NCBI GenBank assembly: GCA_023405815.1
Contig: JAEXXM010000011.1
Coordinates: forward strand, 1 to 64,000
Source: Pseudomonadota bacterium
GTDB taxonomy: Bacteria; Pseudomonadota; Alphaproteobacteria; Rhizobiales; Hyphomicrobiaceae
DNA length: 64,000 nt
Direction of reading: 5' to 3'
The notes under the pieces were generated by a model, which was given only the letters and a program-made list of their open reading frames with translations, was not told the DNA's origin and made no database searches. Shown one piece after another: positions 42,702 to 52,497 of the stretch (position 1 is its first letter; the number at the start of each line of letters is the position of its first letter). The position numbers and the translations under genes are program-made.

Positions 42702-43679
42702 ATGGCCGACGACCAGGACGACAAGCCAAGCGGTCCACCGCAGTTCGGCTATTCCGGCGATGCAGCCGGACCTGCTTACGAGTTCTGGCGCGAGGAGTTC
42801 TGCCGCCGCGTCATGGTGGTCGATCTGGCGCCGCTCAATGACGGGCCTGTCCGCTGCACCATCACGCCGGCGCACCTCCCTCAGCTCGGCATTTCCTGCT
42901 CGACGGGTACGCCGATACGGTTCACCTCCCTGGGGGTCAACTCCGATCTCGTGCTGGTGATGTCCCCGGACTCGCCGCTGCATGTGGTCATGGGCGAACG
43001 CACGCTCGATGTGCCGCCGCGCGGCATCAGCCTCGGCGATGCGTCGATGAAGGGAGCCTATGTCTCGCAGCTCGAGAACGGCGGATTCAAAACCGTCCTC
43101 GTCGACCGAAAGGCTCTGCTCGAACAATGCCCTGACGCCGAGGACCGCATAGCGCAGCCCATCGCGCAGGATCCAACCCTCGCCTCATTGCTGCACCAGT
43201 ATTACGACCTCGTGGTCCAGCATGCCACCGGCCTCGACGCACTGGCGCAGAAGGCGGTGTCCCAGCACTTGATCGATCTCGTCGTGCTTGCGCTCGGGGT
43301 ACGCCGCGACGAGGCCGAGCAGGCCAAGTCGCGCGGACTTGCGGCGGCGCGCTTCGAAGCCATCAAGGCCGATATCGTGGCGCGCCTCGGCGATAGCGGG
43401 CTTTCCCTCGGCGACATCGCCAAGCGCCATCGCGCCAGCCCGCGCTACGTGCAGGTTCTGTTCGAGCGGGCCGGCACGACGTTCTCGGAATTCGTTCTGG
43501 AGCAGCGATTGCTCATGGCGCACCGCTTGCTCTCGAGCCCCCTCAACAGCGCCCGCAAAGTTAGCGACATCGCGCACACGGCTGGCTTCGGCGATGTCTC
43601 CTATTTCCATCGCGCCTTCCGCAAGCGCTTCGGCGCGACGCCGGCGGACGTGCGTGCAGCCCGCCGAGCGGACTCTTAG
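42702..43679 (+). CDS. AraC-family transcriptional regulator
   Basis: The protein has 325 residues. The N-terminal two thirds (about 25-210) resemble the AraC_binding_2 sensor domain. The C-terminal DNA-binding part (about 225-320) has two helix-turn-helix motifs, LGDIAKRHRASPRYVQVLFER and VSDIAHTAGFGDVSYFHRAF. It is divergent from the autotransporter gene (281 bp between starts), so local control of the autotransporter is plausible. The ATG follows the spaced purines AGGCGGAG further upstream. Ligand unknown. Confidence 0.92.
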   Translation: MADDQDDKPSGPPQFGYSGDAAGPAYEFWREEFCRRVMVVDLAPLNDGPVRCTITPAHLPQLGISCSTGTPIRFTSLGVNSDLVLVMSPDSPLHVVMGERTLDVPPRGISLGDASMKGAYVSQLENGGFKTVLVDRKALLEQCPDAEDRIAQPIAQDPTLASLLHQYYDLVVQHATGLDALAQKAVSQHLIDLVVLALGVRRDEAEQAKSRGLAAARFEAIKADIVARLGDSGLSLGDIAKRHRASPRYVQVLFERAGTTFSEFVLEQRLLMAHRLLSSPLNSARKVSDIAHTAGFGDVSYFHRAFRKRFGATPADVRAARRADS

Positions 43680-43759
43680 ATATCCGAACGGCAACGTCGA
43701 CCTCGTCAAGGCGCTCATGGCCGGGCGACCGATCTTGCGCGATTGACGCGCCAACGGCG

Positions 43760-44113
43760 TCAGGCGCTGTCGAGCGGGCCGTGGTCGTCGCAGTGATCGC
43801 CGTGCGGGTGATGCAGGTGGCCGTCGACGAGATAGTCGACGTGGTCGCCGTGCGGGACCGCCTCGTGGCCGCATCCCGGCCCATGCTTGTGGCTCGCGTC
43901 GTGCCCCTTGCACTTATGCGCCGGCGTGCAGCGGTCGGGGTTCTTGTCTGACACCTCGACCACGTGCTCGTCGACGTGGTCGCCGTGCATGTGGTGCATG
44001 TGGCCGTCATGCAGGTAGTCAACGTGGTCGCCGTGGCGGACCGCCTTGTGGCCGCAGCCAGGCCCGTGCTGATGCGAATGGTTGGCGTGATGCGATTGAG
44101 AACACGTACCCAT
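43760..44113 (-). CDS. Histidine-rich metal-binding repeat protein
   Basis: This 117-residue protein has no signal peptide and is made of two tandem units. Unit 1 (about 16-46) is HGPGCGHKAVRHGDHVDYLH plus DGHMHHMHGDH; unit 2 (about 76-111) is HGPGCGHEAVPHGDHVDYLV plus DGHLHHPHGDHCDDH. About one residue in four is His, with Asp, Gly and a few Cys. Such a composition binds zinc or nickel in the cytoplasm. It lies 110 bp downstream of the TonB receptor gene on the same strand, with the zinc regulator zur further upstream, so a zinc storage or transfer role is inferred. Similar proteins in other bacteria occur near Zur-controlled genes. Confidence 0.75.
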   Translation of the reverse strand: MGTCSQSHHANHSHQHGPGCGHKAVRHGDHVDYLHDGHMHHMHGDHVDEHVVEVSDKNPDRCTPAHKCKGHDASHKHGPGCGHEAVPHGDHVDYLVDGHLHHPHGDHCDDHGPLDSA

Positions 44114-44223
44114 GGGCGCCTCCTCCCGATGCGAGCCTCGCGGCAAATCACGCGGGGAAGAGTATTGCAGGCGCGCCGCGCTGGCCAGCCGAGATGCTCC
44201 CGGCCGGCCAATGCGCTGCAGCA

Positions 44224-46461
44224 TCAGTTGAGCTTCACCGAGCCGAAGGCCCGCACGCTCGCGCCGGGTTGCAGCACGTCCTCGCGGCGCTTGAACGAGG
44301 TATGGTCGAGCACTTCCTCGTCGGCGAGGTTGTCGCCGCGCACGCCGATGGTGACGAGCGAGGACGTGCCGTCGGGAGCGGTGACCGTGGTCGTGTAGCT
44401 CAGCTCGGCATTGACCAGGGTGTAGCCAGGGGTCTCGATCTCGTTGAGGCCGATCTCGTCCTGCGCGAAGGCATGCAGGAGGCCGATGCGCGCCATCCAG
44501 TTGGCGTCGTGGTAGTAGACGCCGCCGCCAAGGCGATGGGGCGGGATGCGCGGCACGTTTTCGCCACCCTCGAATTGCGCGCGCACGAAATCGTACTGAG
44601 CGTCGACGCCCCAGATGCCATTCCACACGCGCCCAACATCGAGCTGGGCTGACAGTTCGGCGCCGTAGAAAGTCGCGTTGCGCTGCTGGAAGAACACCTG
44701 CCGGAAGCTCTCCTCGTCCGGGGGCAGCGGCACGCCGCACTCGTCAAGGAACGCCCCGCACTCGACGTCGGTCAGCTGCCGGTAGATGAAACCCTGATAG
44801 TGCGTGTAATAGACCGATGCATCATAGCGGAAGGCGCCTGTCGCTTTCTTGAGGCCGGCTTCGACGGTCGCAGCCTTTTCCTTCGTGAGGAAAGGATTGC
44901 CGACCTCGAAGGTGCCCGTCGCCTCATGCATGCCCTTGGAGAACAGCTCCGCCGCATCGGGGGCCCGCTCGACGTATTGACCGTTGAGCCGGGCCACCGT
45001 CGCAAAAGGCAGATCATAGAGAAAGCCGAGGCCGCCGCTCAACGGCGTAAAGCTGCGCTCGCCCTGGAACACTTCCGGTAGGGTTGGGTCGGAGACATCG
45101 GACCAACCTCTTCCGTCGACGGTGGTGTGCTCCACGCGGGCAGCCGCCTGCAGGCGAAGCTGGCGTGTCACCGCCAGCTCCTCAAACCAGAATCCGGCAA
45201 TGCTCTGCGTCTGCACCGGCTCGAGCAGCGATTCCCCTTCGAAGCTCTGTCCGCGGGTGTCGCGGTTGTCGACGTGCACGCCGAGGGTGCCCGTCGCCTG
45301 TCCGAAGCCGGTCATGAAGGGTAGATGCTGCACCTCGATGCGCGCTTCCTGCTCGCGGTTGGTAAAGCGCGAGCCGATCTCGAACTGTCCGGGTTCGTTC
45401 TCGGGATCCTCGACGGCGAGCTCGCTATGCGCGTAGTCCGAGGCGCCGAACCAAAAGCGAATGGCATCAATGCCGGAGTTGCGCACACGCCACTCGCCCT
45501 TGGCCATGAACTTGTTCTGCTCCATGTCGATGCGCGGGATGAAGCCTTCCTCCGCCTCCTCGCCGGGGATGCCGTAGAGGCTGGCGAAGCGCGTGTACGA
45601 CACGCCGACGAAGCCGTCGCTGCCGATGAGAGAGGCGCCGACCGAGGCACCCTCGCTCTCGACGAAGCTGTTCAGGACAGTGCCACGCGGAGACTGATAG
45701 TCGTCGGCGTTGCGCTTGAAGGCGTCGGCATGCACGGCAATGCCGCCGGAGCCGGCAGTGGCGCTGATCGCACCGTCGGCGCCGTCATCGACCGAGGTGA
45801 ACCCGCCGACGATGCGGCCGGTGAAGCCACCCTGCGGGATGAAGGTCGGGATGCGCTCGTTCTCGACGGCGACGACGCCGCCGATGGCCTGGCTGCCGTA
45901 GCGCAGCGTCGCCGGACCGCGCACGACCTCGACGCGTTCGGCGGCGAGCGGATCGACGGGAACGGCATGGTCCTCGGAGATCGCGGCGACGTCGTGCGTG
46001 CCGATGCCGTTCTCCTGAGTGCGGACGCGGTAGCTGTCGAGGCCGCGGATGATCGGCCGGTTGGCGCCGGGCGCGAAGTTGGTGCCGGCGATGCCGGGCT
46101 TGTATTGGAGCGTGTCGGTGAGGGTGGCGCCGGGATTCGCTTCGATCTCGCGCGCCGTAGCGACAGTGACGGCTACGAACGACTGGTCGTCTACGATGGC
46201 CCCCGGCAGAGGCTGCAGCTCGGGCACGACAGGCGGCGCAGAGTCCGCCTCAGCCGAGGCTGCAGTGGACGTCGTCTTGCGCTTGGCCGTCTTCTTCGGC
46301 TTGGCGACCGGGCTCGCGGTCGTAACCGTCACCTCCGGCAGTTGAACCGTCTCGCCGGATGTCCCTCCGGACGGCTCGGTCGATGCCGATTGCGCTGCCA
46401 CCGGCGCAATACTCATCACCAGCGCCGCCGCAGCGGCGCTCCACGCAACGCAGACTCTCAC
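44224..46461 (-). CDS. TonB-dependent receptor, ZnuD-like
   Basis: The protein has 745 residues. The signal peptide (1-23, ending APVAA) is followed by a low-complexity Ser/Thr/Lys-rich segment, a plug domain (about 75-200) with RVEVVRGPATLRYGSQAIGG, and a 22-strand barrel ending SVRAFGSVKLN. The plug sequence GPATLRYGSQAIGGVVAVEN and the ordering match the zinc receptor ZnuD, which imports zinc through the outer membrane. The His-rich loop typical of Neisseria ZnuD is not seen; an external loop has C-x7-C (CGAFLDECGVPLP) instead. The start is a GTG behind GGGGGG. A candidate Zur box lies about 30 bp upstream. Zinc is the inferred substrate. Confidence 0.88.
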   Translation of the reverse strand: MRVCVAWSAAAAALVMSIAPVAAQSASTEPSGGTSGETVQLPEVTVTTASPVAKPKKTAKRKTTSTAASAEADSAPPVVPELQPLPGAIVDDQSFVAVTVATAREIEANPGATLTDTLQYKPGIAGTNFAPGANRPIIRGLDSYRVRTQENGIGTHDVAAISEDHAVPVDPLAAERVEVVRGPATLRYGSQAIGGVVAVENERIPTFIPQGGFTGRIVGGFTSVDDGADGAISATAGSGGIAVHADAFKRNADDYQSPRGTVLNSFVESEGASVGASLIGSDGFVGVSYTRFASLYGIPGEEAEEGFIPRIDMEQNKFMAKGEWRVRNSGIDAIRFWFGASDYAHSELAVEDPENEPGQFEIGSRFTNREQEARIEVQHLPFMTGFGQATGTLGVHVDNRDTRGQSFEGESLLEPVQTQSIAGFWFEELAVTRQLRLQAAARVEHTTVDGRGWSDVSDPTLPEVFQGERSFTPLSGGLGFLYDLPFATVARLNGQYVERAPDAAELFSKGMHEATGTFEVGNPFLTKEKAATVEAGLKKATGAFRYDASVYYTHYQGFIYRQLTDVECGAFLDECGVPLPPDEESFRQVFFQQRNATFYGAELSAQLDVGRVWNGIWGVDAQYDFVRAQFEGGENVPRIPPHRLGGGVYYHDANWMARIGLLHAFAQDEIGLNEIETPGYTLVNAELSYTTTVTAPDGTSSLVTIGVRGDNLADEEVLDHTSFKRREDVLQPGASVRAFGSVKLN

Positions 46462-46486
46462 TGGTACGCCCCCCGATACTCTTACT

Positions 46487-46502
46487 GGATGTTATATTAT
46501 CC
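46487..46502. promoter_or_regulatory. Candidate Zur box upstream of the TonB receptor
   Basis: GGATGTTATATTATCC is an AT-rich dyad in otherwise GC-rich DNA, 26-41 bp upstream of the receptor start. It shares GATGTTATA with the site in front of zur and resembles alphaproteobacterial Zur boxes. Confidence 0.6.
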
Positions 46503-46653
46503 GCTCGTTAACCGTGGTCAAGCGCGAAGTGGGCTTGGGCGCAGCCGAACACCGAAGTGTTGATCGCATGCATCGCTTCGCGCCACTGCCAGCGCGATGG
46601 GAGTGCGAGAAGCTCAACGCAAATCTTCGGTGAATGCCCCTTGCAGCCGACGC

Positions 46654-47067
46654 TCAGCGGTCGGCGCGGCCGGTGCAGGAGTGGCAGCGGCCGCGCAGCT
46701 CGAGCGTCATGCGCTCAACGGCAAACCTCGCCTTCTTGGCCCAGGCAGCAAGTCGATCGACGGCCGCCGGCTCGTCGAATTCCGTAACGGTGCCGCAGTC
46801 GTTGCAGATGGCGAACACCGCCGTGCCGTCGTGGCTCGGATGCCGGCAGGCGACAAAGGCATTGATCGATTCCAGCCGGTGCGCCTGACCGTCGGCAATG
46901 AGGCGATCGAGCGAGCGGTACACGGTCTGAGGCGCCAAGCTGGCCTTGTCCCGCAACTCCTCGATGAGCTCGTAAGCGCTGACCGGGCGTCCGACACCGC
47001 GCAGGGCCTCGGCGATCATCTTGTCCTGCTCGGGGGCGGGACGGCGCTTGGTCACTTTTTGCGGCAT
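46654..47067 (-). CDS. zur: Zinc uptake regulator, Fur family
   Basis: The 137-residue Fur-family repressor has an N-terminal winged helix (about 10-75) containing APQTVYRSLDRLIADG. The C-terminal zinc domain holds NAFVACRHPSHDGTAVF and two CxxC pairs, CNDC and CHSC, for the structural zinc. FVACRHPSHD is the pattern of Zur rather than of Fur. ATG 47067 (MPQKVTK) is preferred; starting at 47115 would put the palindrome at 47099-47110 inside the gene. It is divergent from rplY. Zur with zinc represses high-affinity import genes and its own gene. Confidence 0.9.
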   Translation of the reverse strand: MPQKVTKRRPAPEQDKMIAEALRGVGRPVSAYELIEELRDKASLAPQTVYRSLDRLIADGQAHRLESINAFVACRHPSHDGTAVFAICNDCGTVTEFDEPAAVDRLAAWAKKARFAVERMTLELRGRCHSCTGRADR

Positions 47068-47098
47068 CGATCGATCCAGTTCAGGGAGTGACGCGGGC

Positions 47099-47111
47099 AG
47101 TATAACATCAT
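47099..47111. promoter_or_regulatory. Candidate Zur box upstream of zur
   Basis: On the minus strand it reads TGATGTTATACT, sharing GATGTTATA with the site at 46487. It lies about 35-45 bp upstream of the zur start, a position consistent with autoregulation. Confidence 0.55.
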
Positions 47112-47358
47112 TCATGAACAAGACAGCCCGGGGTGGCAAATATGCACGCGGGGCCAAAGGGTTCCACATGCCGTGCTGAAGGGGGTGGGGCGGTGACCGC
47201 CGACGCTCCTGGCAGCGGGCGAGGCAATTGCCAATTACCGGCGCTACAGCTATAAACCGCGCCATCTCAAGCAAAAAGGCATGAGACGGCGCCCGGCACC
47301 CTTGGAGGCCGCGTCGGTTAACGGGCCGCAAGGCCCTCTATTTTTTGGAGAAACTGCC

Positions 47359-48102
47359 ATGGCTCAGCAACCGATCGAGCTGAAAGCCACGGCGCGCCCG
47401 CGTGCAGGCAAGGGGGCCGCACGCCAAGCCCGTCGTGAAGGAAAAGTCCCGGCCGTTATTTACGGCAACGGGGAGACGCCCGAGACCATCGTCCTCGACT
47501 ACAACGATCTTTGGAAGCAAGTCCTCAAGGGCCACTTCACCTCGACCGTCCTCGACATCGACGTCGAAGGCAAGAAGAGCCGCGTGATCCCCCGCGACCT
47601 GCAGGTCGACCCGGTGAAGGACGTGCCAATTCACGTCGATCTCTTGCGCATCGGCAAGGACGGACGCATTCGCGTCGAGGTTCCGGTCCGCTTCATCAAC
47701 GATCAGCTCTCGCCGGGCCTGAAGCGCGGCGGTGTGCTCAACATCGTGCGGCACGACATCGAGGTCGTCTGCCCCTGGGATCACATCCCGCAGTACTTCG
47801 AGATCGATCTCACCGGCCTCGAGATCGGTCGCTCGATCCACATCTCCTCGGTGACGCTGCCGAAGGATGCCGAACTCACCATCAAGGGGCGTGACTTCAC
47901 CATCGCCACCATCGCCGGCGCGGTGAAGGAAGAGGAAGCTCCGGCTGCGGCTGCTGCCGCGGCGGCCGCCCCCGGTGCTGCGCCTGCAGCTGCTGGCGAC
48001 GCGAAGGCCGCTGCGGCCGGCGGCGCCAAGGCTGCCGCTCCCGGTGCCGCCAAGGGCGGTGCCGCTCCTGCGGCCAAGCCCGCCGGCGGCGCGAAGAAGT
48101 AA
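47359..48102 (+). CDS. rplY: 50S ribosomal protein L25 (Ctc/TL5 form)
   Basis: The 247-residue protein binds 5S rRNA. It has the L25 domain (about 6-95) beginning IELKATARPRAGKGAARQAR and the beta-rich C-terminal CTC domain (about 100-190). It continues as an Ala/Gly/Pro/Lys-rich tail (about 195-247), an extension often seen in rhizobial L25. The ATG 47359 follows TTGGAGAAACTGCC. pth starts 60 bp downstream. The order rplY - pth - ychF is common in bacteria; here ychF is about 7 kb away. Confidence 0.96.
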   Translation: MAQQPIELKATARPRAGKGAARQARREGKVPAVIYGNGETPETIVLDYNDLWKQVLKGHFTSTVLDIDVEGKKSRVIPRDLQVDPVKDVPIHVDLLRIGKDGRIRVEVPVRFINDQLSPGLKRGGVLNIVRHDIEVVCPWDHIPQYFEIDLTGLEIGRSIHISSVTLPKDAELTIKGRDFTIATIAGAVKEEEAPAAAAAAAAAPGAAPAAAGDAKAAAAGGAKAAAPGAAKGGAAPAAKPAGGAKK

Positions 48103-48108
48103 AACGGC

Positions 48109-48137
48109 TGCGGGCGCAGCTTGACGCTGCGCCCGCA
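48109..48137 (+). terminator. Hairpin between rplY and pth
   Basis: A perfect 12-bp stem (TGCGGGCGCAGC with its inverted copy) closes a 5-nt loop; ATCTTCCTCC follows. It may be a terminator or attenuator that lowers pth expression relative to rplY. Confidence 0.7.
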
Positions 48138-48162
48138 ATCTTCCTCCGCGCGGTGAGCCCCC

Positions 48163-48882
48163 ATGAAGCTGTTCGTCGGATTGGGTAACCCAGGCGGAGA
48201 ATACGCACGCCATCGGCACAACGTCGGCTTCATGGCACTCGACAGGATTGCCGAAGCCCACAAGCTCGGCTCCTGGCGCAAGCGCTTCCAGGGCGAGACG
48301 GCAGAAGGCAGCCTCGGCGGGGAGCGCGTCGTGCTGTTGAAGCCGATGACGTACATGAACGAGAGCGGCCGCTCCGTCGGCGAGGCTGCGCGCTTCCTGA
48401 AGATTCCGGTCGAGGACATCTACGTTTTTCATGACGAGATCGACCTTGCTCCCGCCAAGCTGAAAGTGAAGGCGGGCGGCGGCAATGCCGGCCACAACGG
48501 CCTCAGGTCGATCACCGCCCACATGGGCAACGACTACAACCGCGTGCGCATCGGCGTCGGGCATCCGGGGGCCAAGGAAGCCGTGGCGCGCTACGTGCTG
48601 CACGATTTTGCCAAGGTCGAGTATTCCTGGCTCGATCCGATGCTCGATGCCATGGCGGACGCAGCGCCGTACCTCGCCAAGGGCGACAGCGCCCGTTTTC
48701 TCTCGCAGGTCGCGCTGAAGACGCGTGAGGGCGAGGAACCGGAGGAAGAGGCACCTCCGCCGCGGAAAGCCAAGCCCGCACCGCGCAATCCGCATCCTGC
48801 CGGCGAGCGACAGGCAAAGCGCGCATCGGCCCTTGCCGAGAACCTCAAGAAGTGGCTCGCCGGACGCGGCGACAAGGAATGA
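48163..48882 (+). CDS. pth: Peptidyl-tRNA hydrolase
   Basis: The 239-residue enzyme frees tRNA from prematurely released peptidyl-tRNA. Catalytic elements are Asn10 in GLGNPGGEY, the His in RHRHNVGFMA, MTYMNESGRSVG, HDEIDL and GGGNAGHNGLRS. It has an extra C-terminal tail of about 50 residues (Pro/Arg/Lys-rich, PPPRKAKPAPRNPHPAG) beyond the usual 190 residues, as in other alphaproteobacteria. It follows rplY. The ATG is 60 bp after that stop. Confidence 0.97.
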   Translation: MKLFVGLGNPGGEYARHRHNVGFMALDRIAEAHKLGSWRKRFQGETAEGSLGGERVVLLKPMTYMNESGRSVGEAARFLKIPVEDIYVFHDEIDLAPAKLKVKAGGGNAGHNGLRSITAHMGNDYNRVRIGVGHPGAKEAVARYVLHDFAKVEYSWLDPMLDAMADAAPYLAKGDSARFLSQVALKTREGEEPEEEAPPPRKAKPAPRNPHPAGERQAKRASALAENLKKWLAGRGDKE

Positions 48883-48931
48883 TGTATCAGCCGGCTTGAA
48901 GCCTGCGGCCGAAGTGCTTATTCCCCCGCCC

Positions 48932-49854
<923 letters not shown>

Positions 49855-49858
<4 letters not shown>

Positions 49859-50616
49859 ACCTGCACGCGGTCAAGGCGATCTACGTGTTCGAGATGTCGC
49901 GCGCGCTGCGGACGCTTATGCAGAGCATCATCTCGCCGGTGCTGTCGACGTCGCTCTATTTCATCGTCTTCGGAGCGGCGATCGGCTCGCGCATCGCGCA
50001 CATCGACGGGGTAAGCTACGGCGCCTTCATCGTGCCGGGCCTCATCATGCTGCAGCTCCTGACACAGTCGATCTCGAATGCGGCGTTCGGGATCTACTTC
50101 CCACGCTTCACAGGGACGATCTACGAGCTCCTGTCGGCGCCCATATCGCCGATCGAGATCGTGCTCGGCTACGTCGGAGCGGCGGCGACGAAATCGATCG
50201 CGCTCGGGCTCATCATTCTCGGTACGGCCGCGCTGTTCGTCGACCTACACATCGCGCATCCGATCTCGATGCTGGCGTTCCTGGTGCTGACGGCGGTGAC
50301 ATTCTCGCTGCTCGGCTTCATCATCGGCATCTGGGCCGACGGCTTCGAGAAGCTGCAGGTCATCCCCCTCCTCGTTGTGACACCGCTGACATTCTTGGGT
50401 GGCACATTCTATTCGATAAACATGCTGCCGCCGTTCTGGCAGAAGGTGACGCTGTTCAACCCGGTGGTCTATCTCGTCAGCGGATTCCGCTGGAGCTTCT
50501 ATGGAATTTCCGATGTCAACATCGTCGCCAGCCTCGGCATGACATTGGTGTTTCTCGTTGTCTGCCTTGGGGTTATCTGGCGAATCTTCACCACCGGATA
50601 CCGGCTCAAAGCCTGA
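49855..50616 (+). CDS. ABC-2 type exporter permease
   Basis: The 253-residue membrane protein with six predicted helices belongs to the ABC-2 (NodJ/DrrB-like) family. The N-terminal amphipathic segment LHAVKAIYVFEMSRALRTLM and the signature region around PLTFLGGTFYSINMLPPFW support this. The start overlaps the ATPase stop, so the two are translationally coupled. No MFP is needed for this type. Confidence 0.93.
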
Positions 50617-50721
50617 GAAGGCCGAACGAGCAAGCTTGCGCAAGCAACAACGGCAGCGCACTGTAACGCGAGCGACGCCGGGGGACCTGCGCGCGCGACC
50701 GCATCGACAGGGGAGGGGCAC

Positions 50722-51069
50722 GTGAACGGCATCATCAATTCCATCGTGCAGTTTCTGCAGCAGGGCATCGCTGCGATCTTCAAGTTCCTGCAGCTGATCT
50801 GGACGTGGTCGTTCGGGCAGATCGTGGCCGTGTTCTCGTCGGACTGGCAGGCGCTGCCGATCTGGAAGATCGTGGTGCTGATCGTGGCACTGGCGGCCAT
50901 CGCCTATATCCTCTACCGGGCGGCGCTGGTGCTGTGGTCCGGCGTCGTGGCGCTGTTCCAAGCGTTCGTGGCGCTGCTCAGCACGTTCGTGTCGGTGCTG
51001 CCGCAAATCGTCATCGCCGGCCTCATCGCCTTCGGCGCGGGCTACGTGATCCAGCACATCAATTTCTGA
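50722..51069 (+). CDS. Three-helix membrane protein of unknown function
   Basis: This 115-residue protein has three hydrophobic segments, at about 13-33, 47-72 and 75-110, and few charges. It begins MNGIINSIVQFLQQGIAAIFKF. The GTG start follows GGGGAGGGGC. The downstream gene starts 75 bp later on the same strand and also encodes a membrane protein, so the two could form a complex. No family is recognised. Confidence 0.7.
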   Translation: MNGIINSIVQFLQQGIAAIFKFLQLIWTWSFGQIVAVFSSDWQALPIWKIVVLIVALAAIAYILYRAALVLWSGVVALFQAFVALLSTFVSVLPQIVIAGLIAFGAGYVIQHINF

Positions 51070-51144
51070 TGCGTTTGCAGCTCGTCTGAGGTGCTCGGCG
51101 GAGCCGTTGCCGCCGACGTATTCAACTCGGCAGGGGAGTTCGCC

Positions 51145-52065
51145 ATGCCCGACCTGATCGCCGGTCTCACCTGGTACGCTGCGGGCGCGTTCGCGCTCGG
51201 CTTCATCGTGGCGTGGGTGGCCTGCGCCGCTCCTGAGCCGCTCGGCTATGCATGGGGCGGCGGGGAGGAAGGCGAGGACCGGCGGCGTGGTCTGCTCGGT
51301 TGGCTGTGGCGTGGCTATCGCGTCTACGACAAGGGCGCGGGCTGGTGGGATCGCATCGCCTGGTTCCTCGGTCTTTTCAAGACCAATGCGGGCGTCGCGG
51401 TCCTGGTGGCGACAACCGGCGCCGCCGGCACCTACACGGCGATGGAAATCCGCAAGAACGTCATCGAGCCGATGAAGGTCGAAACAGCGGCGCTCGCCCC
51501 CGAGCAGGCGGAAGTACGGCAGACACGCAACTCCACCGTCTTCGCCATCGAAGGCAAGGACAAGGCCGGGCGCAAGGGATCGTTCGACGTCGTGGTGCTG
51601 AACAAGAGCTTCCTGTGGGTGCGCGGCAGCGCCGAGGATCTCGAGAAGGACGGCAAACCCATCCCGCGCGGAGAACTCGCCGCGGCGGTTCTCGATGATG
51701 AAGTGCGCAACGCCCTCAGTGATGCAAAAGAGGTCATCACCGTCGGCACGGCCTCGCAGGAAGGCAACGCCGAGGAGGAGGTGGCGCGCGCCGAGCGCCG
51801 CGCCAAGCAGGCGGCGGACCTCGTCTCGACCGCCGTCGCTGCGGATGTCCCGATCTACACGCTGAACCTCGGGCAGTACCGCGAGCCTTGCGCCAATTGC
51901 GAGACCGGCGGCACGAGCTGGCAGCGGCCGTTCATCGTCATCGCCGTGAAAGCGGCAGATCCCGGCACGGACATCGGCGAGGCGCTTGCCGACGCGATGA
52001 GCGGCCAGCAGAAGCTGCCGAGCCCGACGAGCTATTCGGCCTTCGCGCTGACGCGGTTCCGGTAG
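51145..52065 (+). CDS. Membrane-anchored protein with OmpA-like C-terminal domain
   Basis: The protein has 306 residues. Two hydrophobic segments (about 3-27 and 78-100) flank a short cytoplasmic loop with many Gly, Arg and Glu. The part beyond about residue 110 is extracytoplasmic; it holds VGTASQEGNAEEEVARAERRA and later ADLVSTAVAA, a pattern like OmpA C-terminal peptidoglycan-binding domains, though the key Asp/Arg positions are not certain. It ends SPTSYSAFALTRFR. The ATG 51145 follows GGGGAG. The last 40 bases of the gene recur at 53254-53292, behind a DUF5676/DUF305 module. Confidence 0.7.
   Translation: MPDLIAGLTWYAAGAFALGFIVAWVACAAPEPLGYAWGGGEEGEDRRRGLLGWLWRGYRVYDKGAGWWDRIAWFLGLFKTNAGVAVLVATTGAAGTYTAMEIRKNVIEPMKVETAALAPEQAEVRQTRNSTVFAIEGKDKAGRKGSFDVVVLNKSFLWVRGSAEDLEKDGKPIPRGELAAAVLDDEVRNALSDAKEVITVGTASQEGNAEEEVARAERRAKQAADLVSTAVAADVPIYTLNLGQYREPCANCETGGTSWQRPFIVIAVKAADPGTDIGEALADAMSGQQKLPSPTSYSAFALTRFR
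52031..52050 (+). repeat. 20-bp direct repeat, left copy
   Basis: GCTATTCGGCCTTCGCGCTG lies within the 3' end of the preceding gene. It is repeated exactly at 53258-53277, and together they bracket the DUF5676/DUF305 genes. It could be an attachment site. Confidence 0.7.
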
Positions 52066-52215
52066 CTAAAATCCCGCTTTGACCGAGCCGGGCATTGCGC
52101 GCAGGCGTATACTGTTGCGCCGGTAGCGGCACGGCCGGAGTGCTCCAGCAAGCATCCGTGCAGCAAGGGCCGCTTCCTACAAATCGGGGGCTCGACCAAC
52201 GAACGGAGAGCAACC

Positions 52216-52488
52216 ATGGAAAGGCTTCATCCAATAACTGTAGGCTCGGCGATGGCAATTACCTTGGCCATCGTGAACGTAGCCTGCGCCTTAATCGTTT
52301 GGCTCTGGCCCGAAGCGGCTTTCGGCATTTTCGGCTCGTTTGCCCATGGTCTGGATTTCCGCGCCGTGCGGTCAGCCGAGCCACTTGAGCTCGGTCGGTT
52401 CCTCGTCGGCTTGATCAGCATCGCAGCAATCGGGTTCGTCCTCGGTGCGATCTACGCGTGGGTCTATAATGCGCTTCGGCGGGTCTAG
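52216..52488 (+). CDS. DUF5676 small membrane protein
   Basis: The 90-residue protein starts MERLHPITVGSAMAITLAIV and has two transmembrane helices (about 8-40 and 60-85), matching DUF5676. Family members are often found beside copper-resistance or DUF305 genes on mobile elements. The base composition is visibly lower in GC than the neighbours (more A and T in third positions). It is convergent with the DUF305 gene, nine bases between stops. Confidence 0.85.
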   Translation: MERLHPITVGSAMAITLAIVNVACALIVWLWPEAAFGIFGSFAHGLDFRAVRSAEPLELGRFLVGLISIAAIGFVLGAIYAWVYNALRRV

Positions 52489-52497
52489 CCACGCCAG

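Noticed and set aside
47068..47115. Longer zur start at 47115
   Set aside because: This would place the candidate Zur box inside the gene, and the added 16 residues are not part of the family.
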